A DNA stretch of 64,000 nucleotides from Aurantibacter crassamenti (GTDB lineage: Bacteria > Bacteroidota > Bacteroidia > Flavobacteriales > Flavobacteriaceae). Under the pieces are notes generated by a model. That model made no database searches, was not told the DNA's origin, and saw nothing but the letters and a program-made list of their open reading frames with translations. The stretch lies in assembly GCF_016811105.1 (NCBI RefSeq), contig NZ_JAFBGM010000001.1:2236126-2300125 (forward strand). Reading direction: 5' to 3'. The translations under genes were made by a program, and so were the position numbers. This document shows, piece after piece, positions 26,428 to 32,303 of this stretch (its first letter is position 1; each line of letters opens with the position of its first letter).

Positions 26428-26766
26428 TTAGTTGATTCCGGCGTGACCGCTCTCTTTTGTTCGTATTCTATAAGCTTCAATAATCTCTGAAACAAAGATT
26501 TTACCATCACCTACGTTACCTGTATAAGCAGCTTCAAGTAGTGTTTCCACTGTTTTATCTAGAAACTCATCAGATACTACAATAGACAAGTATCTGCGTT
26601 GAATGTCAGAAGTGCTATAAGAGATGCCACGATAAACATGACCTTGCTTTTCATTTCCTACTCCAGTTACATCCCAGTAACTGAAAAAGTTTACCTCAAT
26701 TTGATGCAATGCCTTCTTGACATCGTCAAATTTGGATTTTCTAATAATTGCTTCAATCTGTTTCAT
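26428..26766 (-). CDS. P-II family nitrogen regulatory protein
   Basis: 112-residue trimeric signalling protein, GlnB/GlnK type, senses ATP/ADP and 2-oxoglutarate and gates Amt. Sequence features: MKQIEAIIRKSKFDDVKKAL at the start, T-loop VTGVGNEKQGHVYRGISY with the modifiable tyrosine (position equivalent to Tyr51) present, and the B-loop TGNVGDGKIFV. The C-terminus RIRTKESGHAGIN is usual. It precedes amt, so GlnK by role, though glnB/glnK cannot be told apart by sequence alone. I could not find uridylyltransferase in the window. Confidence 0.95.
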   Translation of the reverse strand: MKQIEAIIRKSKFDDVKKALHQIEVNFFSYWDVTGVGNEKQGHVYRGISYSTSDIQRRYLSIVVSDEFLDKTVETLLEAAYTGNVGDGKIFVSEIIEAYRIRTKESGHAGIN

Positions 26767-26787
26767 TTTATTTAAAGGTTTTTAAAA

Positions 26788-26805
26788 GAGACCGGGTACG
26801 GTCTC
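26788..26805 (-). promoter_or_regulatory. Leader hairpin just before the P-II gene
   Basis: A 7-base-pair stem GAGACCG (26788-26794) / CGGTCTC (26799-26805) with a 4-base loop. On the minus strand it is followed at once by TTTTAAAAA and then, 21 bases after the stem, by the P-II start codon. It could be an attenuator, an mRNA-stabilising hairpin or a dyad operator. Confidence 0.5.
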
Positions 26806-26856
26806 ATTGGTTAAATATTCAGTTTAATTATGGCAAATATTATAGATATAAATAAC

Positions 26857-26931
26857 ATACCCTAAAAAAATAGGGGTATCTGTATAATTTTTATGAGATT
26901 AATATAATTATACCCTTAATTTTGAGGGTAT
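26857..26931 (-). promoter_or_regulatory. Two matched dyads upstream of the nitrogen operon
   Basis: Dyad 1 is at 26857-26879 and dyad 2 at 26910-26931. Both have half-sites ATACCC and GGGTAT, with 11 and 10 bases between them. Their centres are about 52-53 bases apart, close to five helical turns. An AATATTTG element (minus strand, 26834-26841), one base off the minus-7 consensus, lies just downstream, which would put dyad 1 near minus 35 and dyad 2 near minus 87 of the glnB-amt promoter. This looks like a paired binding site of a dimeric regulator. The rest of this 340-base spacer (26767-27106) shows nothing else I can name. Confidence 0.6.
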
Positions 26932-27106
26932 CGATAAAATAATATGATAAAAATATAGTTAAAGGGGGTGAAATGATGGGGTGAAGATGTGAAAATTGTA
27001 AATTTTACAAATTATCAGTAGTTTTTTTGAATGAAATTTGAATTGTAAGAAAGGTATTAGCTTATAGCAGCTAAAAAAAAGAGAAAGTTTGGTGAAAGAG
27101 TAGGGG

Positions 27107-27478
27107 CTAAGTCAACTTAGAAAGCCAAAGCCCAAGCACAACGGCAAGAATGCCAACAGCAATGCTAGAGATAGTGTAAATAGAAAAGTTTAAATACTCA
27201 CCAGCGGTTAATAAAGTGTGTTTTTCAAAAGCAAAAGTGGAGAAAGTAGTAAAGCCTCCGCAAAATCCGGTTGCTAATAATAGGGTGTGGTTTTGGTTTA
27301 AGTAATTATTTTTAGCACTAATGCCTAAAACAATACCAATAATTAAACAACCTAATATATTTACTAAAAAAGTACCTAAGAAGAAATGTTGAAAATAACC
27401 ATTGAAAGTTTTCGCTATTAAATAACGCAATACACTACCTAATCCTCCGCCTAAAAAAACAAGTAGTAATTGTTTCAT
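27107..27478 (-). CDS. crcB: Fluoride channel CrcB/Fluc
   Basis: 123-residue inner-membrane fluoride exporter with four helices. Motifs: FLGGGLGSVLRYLIA at the N-terminus, GTFLVNILGCLIIG, and GFCGGFTTFSTFAFE, with the phenylalanine box. The length is typical. It stands alone on the minus strand; I see no fluoride riboswitch upstream, though I checked only by eye. Confidence 0.95.
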   Translation of the reverse strand: MKQLLLVFLGGGLGSVLRYLIAKTFNGYFQHFFLGTFLVNILGCLIIGIVLGISAKNNYLNQNHTLLLATGFCGGFTTFSTFAFEKHTLLTAGEYLNFSIYTISSIAVGILAVVLGLWLSKLT

Positions 27479-27576
27479 TCGCGAAAAATACGATAATTAA
27501 TAAGAAATAGAAATGGAAAATAAATATAGAAAAAGGTGACTACCTTAAACTTTAATATAAAATACGAAGGTGTACT

Positions 27577-27756
27577 TTAAATAATCTCCTTATACTTTGA
27601 AGACGTAAAGTTCACTCGATACGCTTTAGAAATAACGTTATTCATTATTTCTTTTTCAGGTTTTCTCTCTGTTGAATCTACGCTGTTTAAGCTAAATATC
27701 ATTAAAACTGCGTTTACAGCAATCAATACTAATAATATGCTAAAGAATGTCATCAT
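27577..27756 (-). CDS. Small single-pass membrane protein (59 residues)
   Basis: Found by reading the minus strand; start at 27756 (ATGATGACA, so 27753 is also possible). It encodes MMTFFSILLVLIAVNAV..., one hydrophobic helix (about residues 4-22) followed by a polar region with VDSTERKPEKE and VISKAYRVN, ending in KEII. Normal flavobacterial codon use and a clean stop make it a likely gene. Function unknown. Confidence 0.65.
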   Translation of the reverse strand: MMTFFSILLVLIAVNAVLMIFSLNSVDSTERKPEKEIMNNVISKAYRVNFTSSKYKEII

Positions 27757-27883
27757 TTTTTGCCCCTTTTGATAGATAACGCAAAATTAAAGGCTTTTCG
27801 TATGAATTAGATGATATATTATTAAATTGTTGTGAAGTTGTTAATTTTTGTGGTGTAGGAATAGTATGGTGTAGTGATCAAAT

Positions 27884-28069
27884 CTATTTTAGCAGGTTTT
27901 TGATCACAAATAGTGTTCCTATAAAAATAATAAAGGTAAGTGCAACCCATTTTACACCCTTGTAATTTCTAGCATGTAGTTGACCGTCACCCTTGTATGC
28001 GTACCAAATGGCAACTGCAAATACAATTATAAAAAGCACTGCGAAAATGATTTGCCCTTTGCTGAACAT
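27884..28069 (-). CDS. Small two-helix membrane protein
   Basis: 61 residues with two hydrophobic helices (IIFAVLFIIVFAVAIWYAY and WVALTFIIFIGTLFVI) joined by a short basic/polar loop (KGDGQLHARNYKGVK). It looks like a conserved hypothetical of Bacteroidota. It is divergent from the pyrophosphohydrolase gene with a 41-base gap. Confidence 0.75.
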   Translation of the reverse strand: MFSKGQIIFAVLFIIVFAVAIWYAYKGDGQLHARNYKGVKWVALTFIIFIGTLFVIKNLLK

Positions 28070-28110
28070 ATTCCATATTTTTACGCAAAGCTAATTGAAA
28101 AACTAAGAAT

Positions 28111-28500
28111 ATGAAAAGTAAAATAGACGCAGTTAAATTGTTTCATAAATCATTTGGTTTAGGAATGTCAGAAGTTCAAATCGCCGATTTAGGAGAAGCC
28201 AAGAATATGCTTCGATTTAATTTGATGGATGAAGAGAACAAAGAGTATCTAGAAGCGGCTACCAATAATGATATGGTTGAGGTTGCTGATGCGCTAGGGG
28301 ATATGCTTTATATTTTATGCGGAACCATTATTGAACATGGTATGCAATATAAAATTGAAGAAGTTTTTGAAGAAATACAACGCAGCAACATGAGTAAATT
28401 AGGTGCAGACGGCAAACCTATTTACCGAGAAGATGGTAAAGTTTTAAAAGGTCCGAACTATTTTAAGCCTAATATTCAAAATATTTTAGAGAAAAAATAG
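28111..28500 (+). CDS. MazG-like nucleotide pyrophosphohydrolase
   Basis: 129 residues, all-alpha NTP pyrophosphohydrolase fold. The metal-binding residues sit in MDEENKEYLEA (EExxE-like) and MVEVADALGDMLYIL (ExxD). The C-terminal region SNMSKLGADGKPIYREDGK is typical of the PRA-PH/phosphoribosyl-ATP-pyrophosphohydrolase-like group of Bacteroidota. It probably removes non-canonical NTPs; the true substrate is unknown. Confidence 0.85.
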   Translation: MKSKIDAVKLFHKSFGLGMSEVQIADLGEAKNMLRFNLMDEENKEYLEAATNNDMVEVADALGDMLYILCGTIIEHGMQYKIEEVFEEIQRSNMSKLGADGKPIYREDGKVLKGPNYFKPNIQNILEKK

Positions 28501-28517
28501 CATGAAAACTTCTTGAT

Positions 28518-28754
28518 TTAGTCGTTAGTAAGCGCTTCAAAAATTACTTTTTTATCAGCAAACCATTGTTGCATTGCGCCTGGTTTTTGCATTAAATCTT
28601 TCATAGCACCCATTGCAGCTAGGTGAGCAGCGTCGCCTGAAAGAAACATTTCGGTTCCATGCTTTTTACTCATTTCGGCAATTTCTTCAAAAGTATCTGC
28701 CTGAAATTTCATTTCACAAGCGCCGCCTAATTGATTGCAAGTCATTGTTTTCAT
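28518..28754 (-). CDS. DUF1059-family small protein
   Basis: 78 residues: MKTMTCNQLGGACEMKFQADTFEEIAEMSKKHG... fits DUF1059 with two conserved cysteines (CNQLGGAC). Cytoplasmic, function unknown. It converges on the pyrophosphohydrolase gene and follows the DUF1801 gene by 30 bases on the same strand. Confidence 0.82.
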   Translation of the reverse strand: MKTMTCNQLGGACEMKFQADTFEEIAEMSKKHGTEMFLSGDAAHLAAMGAMKDLMQKPGAMQQWFADKKVIFEALTND

Positions 28755-28784
28755 AGTATTGATTTATGATTAAAAAAATGAAGT

Positions 28785-29204
28785 TTAAAACCCTAATAAA
28801 GGTAGTTGTTTAATTTTATGGTAGGTCAATGCCATTTTTATACACTGTTTCATTTCCTTCTCTGGTACCTTGTCATTTAATTTAAAAACAATCGCTCTGG
28901 TTCCTTCATATATAAATTTGTCTTTAAATATGGTCTTGAAGGTAGTAACTAGTTTTGATGTGCATTTGAAATACATTGCGTATTGATCCGGACTCTTTGC
29001 TTTCCAGTCCATGCGTAAGGTACTACCGTGTTTGGTTAAGTAGCTAGGTTCTCCCCATTTTAATGTTTCTTCTATTGTTTGCAGACTTTCAATTTCTGAT
29101 GCAGATTCTAATATTAAAGCTCTAAGTCGATTCATTTGAGGTAATACCGTTGCAGGATATTTATCAAAAACAGATTTCACTTTTGGGTCAGAGATACATT
29201 TCAT
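28785..29204 (-). CDS. DUF1801 (YdhG-like) domain protein
   Basis: 139 residues. The family signature is visible: LRALILESASEIESLQTIEETLKWGEPSYL, MDWKAKSPDQYAMYFKC, and the C-terminal AIVFKLNDKVPEKEMKQCIKMALTYHKIK. Cytoplasmic, function not established. Confidence 0.87.
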   Translation of the reverse strand: MKCISDPKVKSVFDKYPATVLPQMNRLRALILESASEIESLQTIEETLKWGEPSYLTKHGSTLRMDWKAKSPDQYAMYFKCTSKLVTTFKTIFKDKFIYEGTRAIVFKLNDKVPEKEMKQCIKMALTYHKIKQLPLLGF

Positions 29205-29356
29205 TCGTTGGCTTCTGTGGTATTAGGAGTTGTTCTATGTGCCGTAAACAGCATATGAAGATTGAATTGAATTAACCTTTATGAGAATAAATATAATCAA
29301 AATCTATGGTCAATTGAAACCAAAGTTACTAGAAGAAAACTCTTAAAGTCAATATT

Positions 29357-30784
29357 TTACTGTGGATTTCTAGCCTTAAGTGACCCAAATGCTACGAACA
29401 CTAAAAAGGCTAATCCCAACCAACCTAATAATTGGTATGAATTAAAAGTGCTAAAACATAAGCTAAAAATACTAGGTGCTAAGGCGCTTGCTAAAATTAA
29501 AAACGACATTACTTTACCGGTAATTGCGCCTAAATGTTCGCGACCATAAAAACGGGGCCAAGCAATTGTGTTGAGTACAGCAAAGAAACCGCTCATCATT
29601 CCAAAACCAGTAACCAATAATGGAATACCCGCAGCAGTTGGTAAATATAAAAATCCTATTGATGCCACAATGCCACCACAAATCATAAGATATAAATACA
29701 AGCGTAATTGCAAATAGTCGCTCAAAAAATTTGCTAGTGTAGAAATTGATACAGCTACAACTGATGCTGGCAAAAAGATTGAAATAGCATCTTCTTTCGG
29801 AAAACCTTCACTTTTAAATATTGAAACAATATGAAAAGTTAAACCTGTTATAAAAAAACTATTAAATGATAGCATAAGGGCATACATCCAAAAGGCACGA
29901 GTAGATTTAGCTTCTTTTAAAGTAAACTGTTTTCGATCTGTTGCTATTTTGGCTTCAGCTTTTGATATCTCTTTGACTCCATCAGGCAAAAGTCCGAACT
30001 CTTCTGGATTATTTTTAAAAAGAATGAAAATTAGTACACTTGCGACTAGTAAGCTAAATCCTAAAAACTGCCAGGCCCCTTGCCATCCTTCATTTTCGAT
30101 GAGGTAGTTAATCCATAGCGGAGAGGACGAAAATCCGAATGAAAGCGCAACACTACTAAATGAATTGACTTTTCCTCTGTTTTTGTCAAACCAAATCATG
30201 ATAACATTTCGAGACGCCATGGTTAAAACACCTTGACCTGCAAAACGCAATAAGAAGAATAACAAAGTCATTATGGTAAATGGTATAAGCCAAGTGTCCT
30301 GATTCAATATTTCTTTAAAAAAAGTACTCATATGTACAGACCACGAACATAAAAAGAGCGCCACTGCCAAAACTATTGCAGCACAGAAAGCTACCCACCG
30401 TGCGCCATATTTATCAAACCAAACGCCTGCACGACCAATAACTAAGGAGCTAGCAATAGTACCAATCATGTATGCATTACTAAATTGATTTCTGGATAGT
30501 CCTAATGCATCTTTTACGGGATCCGTAAAAACAGAAACACCAATGGTTTGCCCGGGTATACTGCAATAGATTCCTATTGTACCCATCAATAGAATAACAT
30601 AACCATAAAAAATGGGACTTTCAGCTGGGTTTACCAGTGTAAAGCGTTTGGAATGTGGAATTGCTTTGTCTTTTATCGCGTTAGAAGTTTGCGAAATTAC
30701 AAAATTAAGAACGGATTTGTATTCTGTTTCACTTATATAAACTTGCCCACATTGTATATAGATGCCCAACCTAAGGTTAAACAA
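29357..30784 (-). CDS. Major facilitator superfamily transporter
   Basis: About 475 residues in the frame with about 12 membrane helices starting near FYGYVILLMGTIG (residue 58). The loop after TM2 has VIGRAGVWFDKYGARWV, the MFS A-motif equivalent (G-x-x-x-D-x-x-G-x-R). The overall layout is like the OFA/oxalate-formate antiporter group, but the substrate is uncertain. The start is unclear: no ATG precedes the first helix in frame; TTG codons are at 30784 and 30769, and the conserved-looking part begins around KAIPHSKRF. A shorter product initiated at a rare codon is possible. Confidence 0.8.
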   Translation of the reverse strand: MFNLRLGIYIQCGQVYISETEYKSVLNFVISQTSNAIKDKAIPHSKRFTLVNPAESPIFYGYVILLMGTIGIYCSIPGQTIGVSVFTDPVKDALGLSRNQFSNAYMIGTIASSLVIGRAGVWFDKYGARWVAFCAAIVLAVALFLCSWSVHMSTFFKEILNQDTWLIPFTIMTLLFFLLRFAGQGVLTMASRNVIMIWFDKNRGKVNSFSSVALSFGFSSSPLWINYLIENEGWQGAWQFLGFSLLVASVLIFILFKNNPEEFGLLPDGVKEISKAEAKIATDRKQFTLKEAKSTRAFWMYALMLSFNSFFITGLTFHIVSIFKSEGFPKEDAISIFLPASVVAVSISTLANFLSDYLQLRLYLYLMICGGIVASIGFLYLPTAAGIPLLVTGFGMMSGFFAVLNTIAWPRFYGREHLGAITGKVMSFLILASALAPSIFSLCFSTFNSYQLLGWLGLAFLVFVAFGSLKARNPQ

Positions 30785-30838
30785 GCGTGTTTAAATGAAT
30801 ACAAACGTTTACAAACGAAAGTAATTATTTTACAACCG
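30781..30838. promoter_or_regulatory. Four ACAANCG direct repeats on the same helical face
   Basis: ACAAGCG at 30781, ACAAACG at 30801 and 30811, and ACAACCG at 30832. The steps are 20, 10 and 21 bases, all close to multiples of one helical turn. They lie in the spacer shared by the MFS gene (minus) and ssb (plus). Confidence 0.4.
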
Positions 30839-30859
30839 AATCACTGTTAAAAGGCATTG

Positions 30860-30867
30860 TATGTTTG
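30860..30867 (+). promoter_or_regulatory. Minus-7 element TATGTTTG of the ssb promoter
   Basis: A perfect TAnnTTTG lies 57 bases upstream of the ssb start. No clear TTTG was found at the minus-33 position, so this is a weak call. Confidence 0.4.
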
Positions 30868-30924
30868 CATCGTCAAGTTATAGTAGCTTGATTGTATTAA
30901 CTGTTTAACATTAAATTATTTATT

Positions 30925-31257
30925 ATGAACGCACTTAAAAATTCAGTACAGTTGATTGGACACCTAGGACAAGACCCAGAAATTGTAAAACTTTCAAGCG
31001 GTACTAAACTCGCTAAATTTTCAGTTGCAACAAGCGACTCTTATAAGAATGCGCAAGGCGAAAAAGTTGAGGACACGCAGTGGCATAATGTTGTTGCTTG
31101 GGGCAAGACAGCAGAAATTGTTGAGAATTATTTAATCAAAGGCAAGCAAGTTGCAGTCGAAGGCAAGTTAACCCACCGGTCTTATGAGACTAAAGAAGGA
31201 GAGAAAAGATATATTACTGAAATAAAATGTAATGAGCTTTTGATGTTAGGAAAGTAA
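30925..31257 (+). CDS. ssb: Single-stranded DNA-binding protein, short form without acidic tail
   Basis: Binds ssDNA through an OB fold. The 110 residues cover only the OB domain: NSVQLIGHLGQDPEIVKL, FSVATSDSYKN, DTQWHNVVAWGKTAEIVENYL, KQVAVEGKLTHRSYETKEGEKRYITEI. It ends NELLMLGK and lacks the flexible linker and the acidic DDDIPF-type tip through which SSB recruits repair proteins. Short SSBs like this are usually second copies. A strong terminator follows. Confidence 0.92.
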   Translation: MNALKNSVQLIGHLGQDPEIVKLSSGTKLAKFSVATSDSYKNAQGEKVEDTQWHNVVAWGKTAEIVENYLIKGKQVAVEGKLTHRSYETKEGEKRYITEIKCNELLMLGK

Positions 31258-31278
31258 ATGCCTAGACAATTTACGTTG

Positions 31279-31324
31279 GTCTCGCTTTAAATTTCAATTG
31301 TTGGAATTTAGGCGGGACTTTTTT
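31279..31324 (+). terminator. Intrinsic terminator after ssb
   Basis: A long stem from 31279 (GTCTCGC...) to 31318 (...GCGGGAC), with wobble pairs and one bulged T, followed by six T. Confidence 0.8.
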
Positions 31325-31508
31325 ATGCTGTTCAGATTTTTTGGAGATAGTTTACTTTGTTTTTTATCGATTATAGAATTGCTTTCAATTGTTAGCCATT
31401 TAGCTTAGCATCATTTTTTTTGGCTAAGTTAGGCTACAGTTTTTATAAATAAATCTTGTGTTGATTATAGCAGCTTTATGTAACTTAATAGCAAATTAAA
31501 CACAAATT

Positions 31509-32303
31509 ATGAAATTATACGTCCTTGCCCTGTTATTGATATTTCCAATAATTTTTACCGCTCAAAATTCCGATGCTTTCGAATGGCCTGAAGGCAATAC
31601 AATGGCGGTAAGTTTAACTTGGGATGATGGTAGAAGTAGTCAGGTAGTTACTGGCACACCACTTTTAGATGAATATGGTATTAAAGCAACTTTTTATATT
31701 GTTCCTTCACTAGCGGTAGAGGAAATTGAGGGATGGAAAACTGCTGTTAAAAATGGTCATGAAATAGGCAATCATTCATTGAATCATCCTTGCTCGGGTA
31801 ATTTTTTATGGGCTAGAGATCAAGCTTTGGAAGAATATTCTATAGTTCAAATGCAAAACGAACTAAAAGAAGCGAATAAAAAAGTGGAAGAAATGTTGGG
31901 CGTAACACCAAGTGTGTTTGCCTATCCTTGTGGACAAACCTTTGTTGGAAGAGGAGAAAAAACAATGAGCTATGTGCCGGTTATAGCGGAACAATTTAAT
32001 TCAGGTAGAACTTGGTTAGATGAGGTGCCCAATGATCCTGCATTCTGTGATTTGTCGCAACTCACCGGAGTTGAAATGGATGGGAAATCCTTTGAAGAGA
32101 TTATGGAACTAATTAACCATGCTAAATCTAACGGACTGTGGCTTGTGTTAGCTGGTCACGATATTGGTGATAAAAATATTCAAACTACTGAAGTTGAAAT
32201 GCTTAAAAAGTTGTTGCCATATCTAAAGAATCCTGAAAATAAAATTTGGACCGCTCCTGTTGGTGATATAACAGCCTTCTTACAAGAACAACGTAAAAAA
32301 TGA
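31509..32303 (+). CDS. Polysaccharide deacetylase (NodB-homology)
   Basis: 264 residues with a signal peptide (to PIIFTAQ). The metal-dependent deacetylase fold is shown by SLTWDDGRSSQV (motif 1, T-W-D-D-G in place of TFDDG), HEIGNHSLNHPCS (motif 2, H-S-x-x-H-P), and VFAYPCGQ (motif 3). The last Asp/His pair may be in LVLAGHDIGDK. It removes acetyl or similar groups from a polysaccharide outside the cytoplasm. Its stop codon overlaps the next gene by 4 bases. Confidence 0.9.
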   Translation: MKLYVLALLLIFPIIFTAQNSDAFEWPEGNTMAVSLTWDDGRSSQVVTGTPLLDEYGIKATFYIVPSLAVEEIEGWKTAVKNGHEIGNHSLNHPCSGNFLWARDQALEEYSIVQMQNELKEANKKVEEMLGVTPSVFAYPCGQTFVGRGEKTMSYVPVIAEQFNSGRTWLDEVPNDPAFCDLSQLTGVEMDGKSFEEIMELINHAKSNGLWLVLAGHDIGDKNIQTTEVEMLKKLLPYLKNPENKIWTAPVGDITAFLQEQRKK

